Source: an uncultured Verrucomicrobiales bacterium (GTDB lineage Bacteria > Verrucomicrobiota > Verrucomicrobiia > Verrucomicrobiales > DEV007). Taken from it: a stretch of 44,906 nt of DNA. Where the stretch lies: NCBI GenBank assembly GCA_938082635.1, contig CALLLI010000107.1, positions 1-44,906 on the forward strand, given 5' to 3'. Below are positions 7,386 through 16,957 of this stretch, one piece after another (the stretch's first letter is position 1; the number at the start of each line of letters is the position of its first letter). The notes beneath the pieces were generated by a model. The model was not told the origin of the DNA and searched no databases. It was given only the letters and a program-made list of their open reading frames with translations. Made by a program: the position numbers and the translations under genes.

Positions 7386-7988
7386 ATGGCTTCATCACGT
7401 CTTGTTTCGTCACTCGTCACTGCCCTTGTGGGGCTTGAGCTTATGTGTGGTTTGTATGGGCAAGCGGGATCCGTTGTCGGTGAGGACTACCCCATTTCTC
7501 CTGGAGACGTGGTGACGTTGTCGACCTTTGATGATCCGAAGGGATCACCGTCAACCGGGATGCGTGTCTCACGGAATGGCATGATTGAGCATCCCTATCT
7601 AGGGGCCTTCAAGATTGTTGGTCTGACCGAAGCGGCTGCCTCCAGAAAGCTTGAAGATGCCCTTCGCGGTGACTATTTGGTCAATCCACGTGTCAGTATC
7701 ACTGTGATAAGTTATACGAAGATCACGTTCGTCGTGTTGGGAGCTGTCAATGCGCCGAATACCTTCTCGGCTCCCAAGAACAAACGTATCACGCTTCTCA
7801 ATGCTATTGCCCAGGCTGGAGATTTTAAGGACGTGGCCAATCAAAAGAAAGTGCAGCTGCTTCGTCGAGTGAATGGCGTGAACAAAGCTTACACCGTCAA
7901 CGTCAAGGACATGCTTGAGGATTCTAACGGTAATCTAATATACATCCAAGATGGCGACACCATCCGGGTGAAAGAAAGCTTTCTCTAG
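7386..7988 (+). CDS. Polysaccharide export protein (Wza-like, SLBB)
   Basis: This 200-residue periplasmic/outer-membrane exporter has a signal segment at residues 1-26, then a polysaccharide export domain beginning DYPISPGDVVTLSTFDDP. MRVSRNGMIEHPYLG and the LTEAAASRKLEDAL helix are typical of the family. A soluble ligand-binding beta-grasp part follows (FVVLGAVNAPNTF, then ITLLNAIAQAGDF), and the protein ends in YIQDGDTIRV. It is short compared with Wza (about 380 residues), with one SLBB unit, like exporters that work with a separate barrel such as the gene just upstream. No clear lipobox is seen. It lies 3 bases before the Wzz/kinase gene. Confidence 0.93.
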   Translation: MASSRLVSSLVTALVGLELMCGLYGQAGSVVGEDYPISPGDVVTLSTFDDPKGSPSTGMRVSRNGMIEHPYLGAFKIVGLTEAAASRKLEDALRGDYLVNPRVSITVISYTKITFVVLGAVNAPNTFSAPKNKRITLLNAIAQAGDFKDVANQKKVQLLRRVNGVNKAYTVNVKDMLEDSNGNLIYIQDGDTIRVKESFL

Positions 7989-7991
7989 ACC

Positions 7992-10217
7992 ATGGAGCGC
8001 CATTTACCAGTTCCTGTAGAACCCCAACAGTCGGGCCAGAGCTATGGCCTGGTGCCCTCGAGTGGTGTTGTTCCTCCGACACCAGTTGCTCCTATGCAGG
8101 GTTCGCCGGTTGAGCTTCCTACGTTAGATTTCTTGGGGCTCTTCCACACGCTGGCTCGTCGCAAATGGATCATCCTTGCGGCGCTGGTTTTCTGGGTAGG
8201 CTTGGCGGTGCTCTTTTTGAAGCACAGCCCTGAGGTCTTTGAATCTGTTGGCGAGCTAGAAGTCGAATCGGAGAACATGCAGGTCAGTCCCTTTGATCCC
8301 ATTCGGAAACAAGACTTCCGCTCGATCGATGCGCTGAAGACGGTGGAGCACAATTTGCAGAGCACCGACTTGATCAAGCGGATGATCAAGAATCATGATT
8401 TGGAGAGCAATCTCCGAGGTTCATCCGCGATGCAGATTGCGCAGATCCAACGCCGTTCGACTGTTCAGCTAGTCCGGGGGACTCGCAAGGTTAGTGTCAG
8501 TTACCGAAGCAAAGACCCCGAATTCGCCAAACGGGTCGTTGATGCTTATATCGAAGAGTTTGAAGCTGAGGAACGGGAGGGGCGACATGCGGTGCAGGAT
8601 GGAGCCAAGGAAGATCTCGCTGCGCGCGAGGCGGAGTTGTTGGCAGAGTTACAGACCGTCACGAATACTCTCAAGGACTACAAAGAGGCAAATGCAGGCT
8701 TAGACCTGCGTCTTGATGGAAACGTGATCGGTTCAGAATTCTCGGACCAGATGGTGCGTGCTGCTGAGGCACGAGCGGCGCGGCTTGATCTTGAGAAGCA
8801 GCTTGGAACGGCTGCGGCGACCACGAGTCCAAAGAGATTGTTAGGGATTTCTAGCATTGCGGTGCGTCCTGAGATTCGTGATCTGCAGGCGACGATCCGT
8901 GAGAAGGCGGTGGCCTTTGAGACATTGAAGAAGATCTTTGGTCCCCGGCATGACACTTACATCGAAGCAGAAACGGAGATTCAGCAGTTCGAAGGCAAGC
9001 TGGATGAAGCTGCAAGGTTTGCCTTGGCTGGGCTCAAACGAGAGTACGCTAGTGCACGTGAGACAGAAGCGCGCTATAGCGAAGCCTCCGAGATGTCTCG
9101 CGGTCAAGTGGCCAAACGGGAGCAAGTGCTTGTGCGGATCGGTGAACTCGATGGGAATATTGCTGGTTTGCAGAGTGTTCTCAACGAAGTCACGACGAAG
9201 CTACGTCAAACGGAAGTGAGTAGTGGCTTGGAGACGACTATCATCCGAGTGAAGCAGCAGCCGATGATTTCGGAATTGCCGATTTGGCCAAACAAGCCAT
9301 TCATTCTTGCCGGTGGGATGATGATGGGAATGATTAGTGGAGTGGCCCTCGCGTTTGCCTTGGAGATGCTCCGGCGCCGGATTCGTGATGAGGGGGATGT
9401 CACGAAGATATTGCCTGGTGTCGCCTGTCTAACACAAGTTCCGGCAACGAAGATTCGGACGCCTCAGGATAATCTTGTGATTGCTAATGATCCGCATTCG
9501 GTCGCGGCCGAAGGTTTCCGCGCATTGCGTACCTCTCTCTATTTCCGTCGGCAGGGTGAACCTAAGGTGGTGGTGATCACGAGTGCAAACTCGGGTGACG
9601 GCAAGTCTTTCTGCGCCATGAACTGTGCGGCCGCTTACGCAATGCAGGGGTATCAGACACTTCTGATTGATGGGGATCTTCGCTGCCCTAGCTTGGAAGA
9701 GGTCTTCCTTCGCGGGAGAAACCGTGGCATGACGGAGTTTCTCCGTGGACGTGCCGAGCCGCAAGACATCTGCTATCCGACGCAGGTTAATGGTCTCTTC
9801 TTTATTCCTTCCGGGGAGCTGCGTTCGAACCCTTCAGAGCTTCTGTCAGGACCTCGATTGGGGGAGCTGATAGAACAGGCTTCCCAGTTCTTTGATAAAA
9901 TTGTTATCGATAGTGCGCCACTCGTGCCTGTGAGTGACGGCTTGATGCTAGCGAGTCATGCTGATGCGACCTGTTTCGTGGTGCGCTCGAACACAACGAA
10001 GAAGAAGGAATTGCAGAAGGTGCGTCAGATCCTCATGAAGACGGGGCACCCTCTGGCTGGATACATCCTCAACGGCGTGGCTAATGGACAAAGCGAGTCC
10101 ACTTACGTGACGTACATGTCCAAACAACAACGGCTCAACCTCAAGAGCAAAGGCGACGAAGTACCTGCTCTCCCTACGCGGGCGGAGCAACTCTCCAAGA
10201 AGGCAGCTATGCTATGA
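7992..10217 (+). CDS. Wzz-type chain-length regulator fused to bacterial tyrosine kinase
   Basis: This 741-residue protein has a membrane segment near residue 57, a large periplasmic coiled-coil region with many KREY/EAE heptads, and a second membrane segment near 436-457 (FILAGGMMMGMISGVALAFA). A cytoplasmic ATPase domain follows, with Walker A near 531-541 (SANSGDGKSFC), Walker A' (LLIDGDLRCP) near 556 and Walker B (KIVIDSAPLVPVSDG) near 635. This is the Wzc/CapAB architecture that controls polymer length and export. The C-terminal tail has only a sparse pair of tyrosines (STYVTYM) rather than the dense Tyr cluster usual for autophosphorylation. The stop overlaps the next ATG. Confidence 0.94.
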   Translation: MERHLPVPVEPQQSGQSYGLVPSSGVVPPTPVAPMQGSPVELPTLDFLGLFHTLARRKWIILAALVFWVGLAVLFLKHSPEVFESVGELEVESENMQVSPFDPIRKQDFRSIDALKTVEHNLQSTDLIKRMIKNHDLESNLRGSSAMQIAQIQRRSTVQLVRGTRKVSVSYRSKDPEFAKRVVDAYIEEFEAEEREGRHAVQDGAKEDLAAREAELLAELQTVTNTLKDYKEANAGLDLRLDGNVIGSEFSDQMVRAAEARAARLDLEKQLGTAAATTSPKRLLGISSIAVRPEIRDLQATIREKAVAFETLKKIFGPRHDTYIEAETEIQQFEGKLDEAARFALAGLKREYASARETEARYSEASEMSRGQVAKREQVLVRIGELDGNIAGLQSVLNEVTTKLRQTEVSSGLETTIIRVKQQPMISELPIWPNKPFILAGGMMMGMISGVALAFALEMLRRRIRDEGDVTKILPGVACLTQVPATKIRTPQDNLVIANDPHSVAAEGFRALRTSLYFRRQGEPKVVVITSANSGDGKSFCAMNCAAAYAMQGYQTLLIDGDLRCPSLEEVFLRGRNRGMTEFLRGRAEPQDICYPTQVNGLFFIPSGELRSNPSELLSGPRLGELIEQASQFFDKIVIDSAPLVPVSDGLMLASHADATCFVVRSNTTKKKELQKVRQILMKTGHPLAGYILNGVANGQSESTYVTYMSKQQRLNLKSKGDEVPALPTRAEQLSKKAAML

Positions 10218-11677
10218 ATACCTCAACCTCAGTCGACAATCGGGTAAAGGGAAGGCCCGAGGCAGTAGAGAACACCACCGTTCTTATTATACTAGCGGAT
10301 TCACTAGTAGTGCTAGGCTCGCTTTTCGCGAGTTTCTTTATCCGTTTCCGCTATTTAGACCAGATTGGTGTGACTGAGCCAGGGATGACCCTGGGGCAGT
10401 ATGCTGTCTTTATGGGCATGGGTATGGTGGGCGCGCTCGTGATCTTTGGTAACACCCATCTATATGAGAATCAGTACCTGCTTTCTCCGCGCAAATCGTT
10501 CCCCAGGATTTCCAGGAGCTGTCTGCTTTGGTTCGTTTGTTATCTAGCAGCCCTGCGTTTGACTGAACCAGCTTTGTCCCAAATAGATCAAGCCTCGGCT
10601 GCGAGTCGCCTCTATTTGTTGATGGCACCATGTGTCTTGCTTGTAGCGATGACATTGTGGCGGTTTGTGCTTTGTAAGCTGATTTGGCGCTTTGCTCGCC
10701 AGTCGCGTCTGATGGAGAATGTGCTCTTTCTTGGATGGAATCAAGACTGTGCGGATGCAGGTAAGATCATGACGGCTGAGAGTGGAAACCCCATGGTGAT
10801 CGCTGGAGCCATTCGCCCTCCCGGTGGAGAATTTGCTCATCCGCTGCCAGAAGGCATGAAAGACTTTGGCGAGTTTTCTCAGCTTTCGGAGATCCTTGCT
10901 GACGGGCAGGTAGACATGCTCATCACGACAGACACGGAGCTGGATCACCATGATCTTGGCCGTGCTATCACGCTTTGTGAGAAAGAGATGGTTGGCTTTC
11001 AGTTAGTGCCAACCTGTTTCCGTGTGCTTCTTGGTGGGTTGAGTTTGGATAAGATCTTTGGAATGCCATTGTTAGGGATCTCGAGGTTGCCTTTGCATTC
11101 ACGCATGAATATGTTCTTCAAGCGGGGGATGGATGCCGCAGGTGGCTTTATTGGTCTTGTGCTCAGCGCGCCGCTTATCGCGATCTTTGGAGCGATCATT
11201 TATCTTGAATCACCCGGCCCAATCTTCTATCGCCAGCGTCGTGTCGGTCAGCGGGGGCGGGAGTTTGATATTATCAAGCTGCGCAGCATGAAGCTGGATT
11301 CTGAGGCTGGCACCGGCGCGGTGTGGACGGTTGCGAATGACCCACGTCGCCTCAAGATTGGCAAGTTCCTGCGGGCCTCTAATATTGATGAAGTGCCTCA
11401 GTTTTGGAATGTGCTGAAAGGGGAGATGAGCCTAGTTGGTCCTCGTCCTGAGCGTCCTGAACTGATCAAGAAATTTAGAGACGAGATACCACATTACAAT
11501 GCTCGGCATGCCATCAAGCCAGGAATCACTGGCTGGGCTCAGGTCAATGGCCTTCGCGGCAACACGGATCTCACGGAGCGAATCAAATACGATCTTCATT
11601 ACATTGAACGTTGGAATATTCTCTTTGATTTCCAGATCATGTTCCTAACGTTCTTAAAGCGAGAGAATGCCTACTAG
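10214..11677 (+). CDS. Undecaprenyl-phosphate sugar phosphotransferase (WcaJ/PssY-like initiating enzyme)
   Basis: In this 487-residue protein, several N-terminal membrane segments (VLIILADSLVVLGSLFASFF and others) precede a Rossmann-like CoA-binding fold. From about residue 300 comes the catalytic bacterial sugar transferase domain: FFKRGMDAAGGF, SPGPIFYRQRRVGQRG, FDIIKLRSMK, then NIDEVPQFWNVLKGEMSLVG with PRPERPE. The enzyme transfers a hexose-1-phosphate from a UDP-sugar to undecaprenyl phosphate, the first step of repeat-unit assembly. The sugar cannot be read from sequence. It overlaps the kinase gene by ATGA and is followed 20 bases later by the flippase gene. Confidence 0.94.
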   Translation: MNTSTSVDNRVKGRPEAVENTTVLIILADSLVVLGSLFASFFIRFRYLDQIGVTEPGMTLGQYAVFMGMGMVGALVIFGNTHLYENQYLLSPRKSFPRISRSCLLWFVCYLAALRLTEPALSQIDQASAASRLYLLMAPCVLLVAMTLWRFVLCKLIWRFARQSRLMENVLFLGWNQDCADAGKIMTAESGNPMVIAGAIRPPGGEFAHPLPEGMKDFGEFSQLSEILADGQVDMLITTDTELDHHDLGRAITLCEKEMVGFQLVPTCFRVLLGGLSLDKIFGMPLLGISRLPLHSRMNMFFKRGMDAAGGFIGLVLSAPLIAIFGAIIYLESPGPIFYRQRRVGQRGREFDIIKLRSMKLDSEAGTGAVWTVANDPRRLKIGKFLRASNIDEVPQFWNVLKGEMSLVGPRPERPELIKKFRDEIPHYNARHAIKPGITGWAQVNGLRGNTDLTERIKYDLHYIERWNILFDFQIMFLTFLKRENAY

Positions 11678-11697
11678 ATAGTTAGGCTTAAGACAGA

Positions 11698-13083
11698 GTG
11701 TCAGAAACCGATCCACATCGAAAGACGCGCGGTCGCGGGCTCAAGCTCGCGGCCATGACGTCGTTAGCGAGCAAGGGGGGGAATATCTTGCTTCAGATCG
11801 CGGGTATGGGGATGGCCTATCGCGTTCTCGGCTCAGAGGAGTTTGGCGTCGTCGCCATGATCGGCACGCTGATCTCGTTTATCATCCTTTCTGAACTTGG
11901 TGTCGGACCTGGTCTGACGAATGTCTTGTCCAAGAGTATCGCGTCGAATGACAAGGGGCGTGCAAGTCTTGCTTTCACGACAGCTTTCTTCCTAACGGTT
12001 GGGCTTGCCGCTCTCGGCTGCCTTGCTGTGGTTACTGTGGTCTTGAACGTGCCTGTAGCGACGCTGTTCGGAGCTAAGTTCGCTCCGTATGCGGAATCGA
12101 TGCGGCAAGGTATCTTGCTCGGCGTGAGTATTGTTTTTCTTAAGATGATCACGTCGCTCGGGGATCGCGCGCGTGCGGCGTATCAGGAGACCTTCATTAC
12201 CAATCTTTATGGCGCTCTTGGTAATATAATATCAGGGATTGTTCTGATCGTAGGGATCCATGCCTTTCCCAAAGTATGGTTTGTCATCTTGGTTGTGAAC
12301 GGTGGCCTAACGGTGGCCTTTCTTGTCAACATGATCCATCTTTGGATTCAGCGTCCCCATTTGATTCCTAAGTGGGTCAAGCCGGACCTTGCGTTGGTCA
12401 AGTTTCTCCTCTCCGATGGCTTGGCATTCTGTGCGAGCTTGAGTCTGGCACCGATGGCGAAAGAATTTGGACTGCGGCTCATTCTAGGCCACATCGGGGG
12501 GCCTGCTGCGGTTGCACTCTTCGATATCCTCGAGCGTCTCATGGTGATGGTCTTTGGCTTTATTGTGATGTTCACCTTCCCGCTTTGGCCAGCGCTTAGT
12601 GATGCTGCTGCGCGTCGAGACTTTGCGTGGATTCGTTCTGCTCGGAAACGATTGTATGCCTTGGCTAGTGGATACGGAGTTCTCTTTACCGTTGGTTTGA
12701 CCGTGTTCGGGGCGTGGGCAATTCAGCTTTGGTTGGGCGAAGAGGTCCAGTTTGAGCGGGCGACTCTCTTTGCCTTTAGCCTCTATGTGAGCATGCAGGT
12801 CTGGCATCATGTGCACCATATCTTCCTCGCCGGGCTTGATTCCATCCGGACCGTTTCCATCGCTGTTTTGATCGAACTGCCCTTCTTTCTCTTCGCGGGC
12901 TATCTCGGTTACACGCTCTACGGTTTCCCCGGGCTCTTCCTCAGCCTGGCACTGATCGGCACCGTTGCCGCCGTCGTCTATCCTTACCTCTCGCTTCAAC
13001 GCATGCGAACCCTTGAACGTGACTCTACGTCAGCTCCCCCCAGCTCCTCACTGGATGACGCGATGGTCACTGCCGCCTCTTAA
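11698..13083 (+). CDS. Polysaccharide flippase (Wzx-like, MOP superfamily)
   Basis: This 461-residue integral membrane protein has about 12-14 predicted segments and starts GLKLAAMTSLASKGGNILLQ, the usual first helix of polysaccharide biosynthesis flippases. Later features include the IISGIVLIVG helices and LGLRLI/ILGHIGG region, and a polar C-terminal tail. Flippases of this type move the undecaprenyl-linked repeat unit to the periplasmic face. The start is GTG 11698. It sits between the initiating transferase and the polymerase in the operon. Confidence 0.9.
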   Translation: MSETDPHRKTRGRGLKLAAMTSLASKGGNILLQIAGMGMAYRVLGSEEFGVVAMIGTLISFIILSELGVGPGLTNVLSKSIASNDKGRASLAFTTAFFLTVGLAALGCLAVVTVVLNVPVATLFGAKFAPYAESMRQGILLGVSIVFLKMITSLGDRARAAYQETFITNLYGALGNIISGIVLIVGIHAFPKVWFVILVVNGGLTVAFLVNMIHLWIQRPHLIPKWVKPDLALVKFLLSDGLAFCASLSLAPMAKEFGLRLILGHIGGPAAVALFDILERLMVMVFGFIVMFTFPLWPALSDAAARRDFAWIRSARKRLYALASGYGVLFTVGLTVFGAWAIQLWLGEEVQFERATLFAFSLYVSMQVWHHVHHIFLAGLDSIRTVSIAVLIELPFFLFAGYLGYTLYGFPGLFLSLALIGTVAAVVYPYLSLQRMRTLERDSTSAPPSSSLDDAMVTAAS

Positions 13084-13095
13084 TTTTACTGCCAT

Positions 13096-14451
13096 GTGTC
13101 GATGTTATCGATTCTCTATTGGATCTACTGCTTAGCGTTTGCGTTCGACTTCCGAGGGGAAGACGGTGGCTCATCTGTGCAGTATGTCTTCCTTATGCTG
13201 GCGGTGGGCAGTGGCTTGGCGATCATGGCGGTCGGCTATCGAGCTCTGTTCACGCTCCCGGGCATTTATCTAGTGCTCTTGTGGATTGGCTTTCTTGTCC
13301 TCACGCCATTTGTTGCGGTGGGGCAAGGCGTGCCTATTGGAAACTACATTCGTTGTTCACTGCCGCTTCATCTCATGGGCTTGAGCCTATTTGTCATGCA
13401 GGTCATGGCGCGTAGTGGCATGGATCCTCAGAAATTGCTACTCCCTCTCGTCGTCTCTGGATCGATCAATATCTTCTGGCGAGCCGTTTACTCGCTCGTG
13501 ATTGTGAAGATACCGATTCACGAGATTCGGTATGAGTTGCTCAGTTCTGCCGCACCGTTCTTTATTGGTTATGCGGTGGTTGCTTTCTTTTTCTCGCAGC
13601 GGCGAATTCCTTTAGACGTTCTCATTGGAGGGGGGCTTACTTTTGGATCGGTCTTTATTAGCATCACGCGGTCTTACATTGCCACGGCGGGCTTTGCGTT
13701 CTTGGCGTGTGTTGGTCTGCTCTACGTCAGTTTGCGCCGGCGCCAGTGGACGGTGCCGGCCATCATTGGGAAGCTGAAACAGGCTGCCGGTCTTGGGGTG
13801 ATGGGCGTGGGGATGATCCTTGTCATCGCGATCACGAACCCGCTCGTGCTTGAACGTTGGACGAAGCGTTTGTTAGAGAATGCGGGCACAGGTGCCGAGA
13901 CATCGGCTGACGTGTCTCTGCTCACGCGTCAGGCAGAGTTCGATGCGATGCTTGGGATGCTCTCGGAGAATCCCCATACCTATTTCTTTGGGCTCGGGCT
14001 TGGTGCCTACTATCAATGGGACGAAGCCTACCTCCATGAGCTGCTGCTCGTGTGGGGCAATCGTGATGACCTGAATGAAGAGACGTTCTTCCCGGGGCAC
14101 TCGACCTGGGTCTATGCGGTGTTCTCAAGTGGCTATGTTGGCTTGGCTTGCTATTTACTCATCTTTCTGGGAGGGCTCGCCTTTGCCTGGCGAGTCATTT
14201 GGAAGCTCAGCTTTGCTGGGCACCCTCCCAATGAATTTCTTATTCTCCCCATGGTCGTGACTCTCTGCTATCTCAGCCAGACCTTCACCGCGAATCCGTT
14301 TATGGACCGTTTCGCTGGCTTGGTGATTGGTCTCTTCCTTGTATATCCTCAGGTTTTCCTGAACCGCCATCGGCTTGCGCAATTGTCCCAGTCGCAGGTC
14401 GCTCATCCCGCTATGCCTGTTGCCAGCATGCAACCCTCTCCCGTGTCATGA
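13096..14451 (+). CDS. O-antigen/exopolysaccharide polymerase (Wzy-like)
   Basis: This 451-residue protein has about 11-12 membrane segments and a large periplasmic loop near residues 260-340 (LLTRQAEFDAMLGML, FFGLGLGAYYQW, FFPGHSTWVYAVFSSGYVG). The GLG..H..w pattern in the loop is typical of O-antigen ligase/polymerase-type proteins (Wzy_C). It is predicted to polymerise repeat units on the periplasmic side. Either GTG 13096 or ATG 13102 can serve as start. The 3' end overlaps the next gene by ATGA. A ligase role is possible, but within this operon polymerase is the simpler reading. Confidence 0.87.
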   Translation: MSMLSILYWIYCLAFAFDFRGEDGGSSVQYVFLMLAVGSGLAIMAVGYRALFTLPGIYLVLLWIGFLVLTPFVAVGQGVPIGNYIRCSLPLHLMGLSLFVMQVMARSGMDPQKLLLPLVVSGSINIFWRAVYSLVIVKIPIHEIRYELLSSAAPFFIGYAVVAFFFSQRRIPLDVLIGGGLTFGSVFISITRSYIATAGFAFLACVGLLYVSLRRRQWTVPAIIGKLKQAAGLGVMGVGMILVIAITNPLVLERWTKRLLENAGTGAETSADVSLLTRQAEFDAMLGMLSENPHTYFFGLGLGAYYQWDEAYLHELLLVWGNRDDLNEETFFPGHSTWVYAVFSSGYVGLACYLLIFLGGLAFAWRVIWKLSFAGHPPNEFLILPMVVTLCYLSQTFTANPFMDRFAGLVIGLFLVYPQVFLNRHRLAQLSQSQVAHPAMPVASMQPSPVS

Positions 14452-15695
14452 AGCCAGTTCGTTTGCTCGCCATCTTTGACTCACACACACCTTACTTGGC
14501 CTTCCGCTTGAATGCCTTTCAGGAAGCCATTGACGCGCGCGGCCTTGGCCATGCTCTCAAGCTGGAGGTGGTGCTTATTGGTGCTGAAGAGGCGAGTTAT
14601 GGTTGGGAAGGAGAGAGCTTGCAGAAGCTCTATCGGATGCCCATTACGATTTTATCGAATCGCTTTCGTGGTCTCGGCATGCGTTCGTTCATACATCCGT
14701 CGGTGCCGGGTTGCCTTTGGAAGCTGTTTAAGATCCTGGTCAAACAGCGGCCCAAGATTGCGTTTGTGGGTGGCTATGATCGGCCTGAGAGCATGTTGAC
14801 GACCATGCTAGGGCGTTTGTGGCGTTGCAAGACGGGCGTGTGGAATGATTCGAAGTTCAATGACGCCGAGAGCTTCGGGAAGAGCATTTGGCTGGAGCTC
14901 ATTAAGAGCTTGATGGTGGCACGCTATTATTTCTACCTCTGTCCGGGTAATGACAGTGCTGCCTATCACCGATTCCTCGGCGGTCGGAAGAAACTCGCTC
15001 TCACGCATGCCTGGGATGTGGTGGACAACGCGACCATAGGCAAACAGGCCGACGACGCTTCGTTAGATGAGGCCATTGCGAAGGCGTTGACGGTGGATGG
15101 CGAGTATTTCCTCATGCCTGTGCGCTTCATTGAGAAGAAGAATAGCATGCGCGTGATCGATGCCTACGCTCAGTATCAAGAACGCTTTCCGGGCAAAGCG
15201 ATTCCCTTGGTCATCTGCGGTAAAGGGCCGCAAGAGGAAGCGATGCGCGTGGCGATTTCCAATCATGGGCTGACGGATTCAATCAGGATGGTGCCTTGGT
15301 TAGCCTATGAGCAAGTCCCAAGGGCGTGTCGTCGTTCACTGGCGGTGCTTTTGGCTAGCACCCATGATCAGTGGGGAATGATCGTCAATGAAGCTCTTGC
15401 GGCAGGAGCGCCTGTCTTGGTGTCGAATCGCTGCGGTGCGCACGAACTCGTGCGCAATCAGGTCAATGGCTTCACCTTTGATCCTTACGATACCGAGCAT
15501 CTCGGTCAATTGTTTGGCGTGTTGACCGAGAATCCTGAACTGGTCTCACAGATGCGCGAGGCGGCGGCGGCGTCGATGGAAGGCTTCTCAATCGATCAGT
15601 GGATTCAGATTCACTTTGATGTCCTCGAACACTTTGGCGTCTTGCCTGAACGCCCGGCCATGGTGGCCAACAAAGAAACTCAAGCTGTCTCATGA
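14448..15695 (+). CDS. Glycosyltransferase, GT4-like
   Basis: This 415-residue protein has a GT-B fold. The N-terminal half binds acceptor (LLAIFDSHTPYLAFRLNAF), and the C-terminal half carries the donor-site signature FLMPVRFIEKKNS, IPLVICGKGPQEE, then HDQWGMIVNEALAAGAPVLV and SNRCGAHELV, with the E-x7-E spacing of retaining GT4 enzymes. It adds one sugar to the lipid-linked repeat unit at the cytoplasmic face; donor and linkage are unknown. It overlaps both neighbours by ATGA, so the three transferases are probably translationally coupled. Confidence 0.9.
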   Translation: MKPVRLLAIFDSHTPYLAFRLNAFQEAIDARGLGHALKLEVVLIGAEEASYGWEGESLQKLYRMPITILSNRFRGLGMRSFIHPSVPGCLWKLFKILVKQRPKIAFVGGYDRPESMLTTMLGRLWRCKTGVWNDSKFNDAESFGKSIWLELIKSLMVARYYFYLCPGNDSAAYHRFLGGRKKLALTHAWDVVDNATIGKQADDASLDEAIAKALTVDGEYFLMPVRFIEKKNSMRVIDAYAQYQERFPGKAIPLVICGKGPQEEAMRVAISNHGLTDSIRMVPWLAYEQVPRACRRSLAVLLASTHDQWGMIVNEALAAGAPVLVSNRCGAHELVRNQVNGFTFDPYDTEHLGQLFGVLTENPELVSQMREAAAASMEGFSIDQWIQIHFDVLEHFGVLPERPAMVANKETQAVS

Positions 15696-16957
15696 AGATT
15701 CATCTCATCACCAATCTGTTTCAGCCCGACGAGCTGGCCGGTGCCTCGCTCTACACGGACCTTGCCCGCTTCTTTAAGGCGCGAGGGCATGATGTCAGAG
15801 TGACCGGAACGTTCTCTTACTACCCAGCGTGGAAATTGCGTCCAGAGGATGAAGGTGTCCGCATGCGCGAAGAGGAGTTTGAAGGCATTCCTCTGTGCCG
15901 TCTCAAGATGTATGTTCCTGAGAAAGCGAGTGGTCTGAAACGGCTTCTTTCAGATGCTAGTTTTCTCTGGGCGCTGGCAACCAGGGCGAAGTTTCCCGGA
16001 TGGCAACCTGATGTCGTCATTTCGGCCTGCCCGATGTTGTCACAATGTGTGGCTCAGCGGTTTCTCTACCTTGGGAAGAAGGTGCCGCGTCTCTTGATCG
16101 TGCAAGACTTTGTCGTCGATGCCGCGCTGGAACTTGGCATGCTCAACCTGCCGGGGCTGAGCTGGGGGCTGCGTAAGATGGAGATCTGGTCGCTGCGCTC
16201 TGCATCGACGCTCTCTACGATCAGTCCCGAGATGCTAATCAAACTTGAGGAGAAGGTGTCGCGAAACGATCGTCGTCTGACATTCATCCCAAACTGGATT
16301 CACCAGAGTCTCTCTGATGAAATCGACCGCCAGTGGATTCAGCGTCCCAAGCGGAAAGCGCATCAATTACTCTACTCAGGCAATGTCGGGGTGAAACAGG
16401 GTCTTCCGGACTTTGTCGATACCTTTGAGGCGCTAGAAAGTGGCTGGCAGCTTCGTATTCAAGGTGGAGGTGCCGACCGTGCGCGTCTGGAAGAGCGAAC
16501 CAGAGACTGCAGGGACATTGTCATGGCCGATGTCTCTGGCGAAGATGCTTATGTGACCTCTTTGCTGAATGCGTCTGCTTGTCTCATCACGCAGAAGCCT
16601 GACGTTTCGGCGAATTTCTTGCCAAGCAAGCTTCTGCCAGCACTCGCGACGGGCACTCCTGTTCTCGCGATCTGTGAAGCCGATACGCCACTTGGTCGCG
16701 AGGTCAGCAAGGGTGGCTACGGCGCGGTCATTCATCCTCGCGAGGTCGACGAGATCAACGAGACGCTTCAAGCTTGGAAAGATTCGCCCGATCTCACGGC
16801 TGCTTACAGTCAGAAAGCGCGTGAACGTTCTGAGTTCTTTAGCCGTGAACGCATCCTTACCACTTACGAAACCGAGCTGAGTGCGCTGGCCACGGGTCTA
16901 GCGCTAGCTTCTGAAGTTTCAAATTGTTCTACTGCTGTTCCCTCCCAATCATCATGA
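15692..16957 (+). CDS. Glycosyltransferase, GT4-like (WcaI/WbuB type)
   Basis: This 421-residue protein begins MKIHLITNLFQPDELAGASL followed by DLARFFKARGHDVRV, the start typical of WcaI/WbuB-like transferases. The donor half includes LLYSGNVGVKQGL, LRIQGGG, DAYVTSLLNASACLI and FLPSKLLPALATGTPVLAI. It likely transfers an activated sugar during repeat-unit assembly. It has ATGA overlaps on both sides. Substrates cannot be deduced. Confidence 0.9.
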   Translation: MKIHLITNLFQPDELAGASLYTDLARFFKARGHDVRVTGTFSYYPAWKLRPEDEGVRMREEEFEGIPLCRLKMYVPEKASGLKRLLSDASFLWALATRAKFPGWQPDVVISACPMLSQCVAQRFLYLGKKVPRLLIVQDFVVDAALELGMLNLPGLSWGLRKMEIWSLRSASTLSTISPEMLIKLEEKVSRNDRRLTFIPNWIHQSLSDEIDRQWIQRPKRKAHQLLYSGNVGVKQGLPDFVDTFEALESGWQLRIQGGGADRARLEERTRDCRDIVMADVSGEDAYVTSLLNASACLITQKPDVSANFLPSKLLPALATGTPVLAICEADTPLGREVSKGGYGAVIHPREVDEINETLQAWKDSPDLTAAYSQKARERSEFFSRERILTTYETELSALATGLALASEVSNCSTAVPSQSS

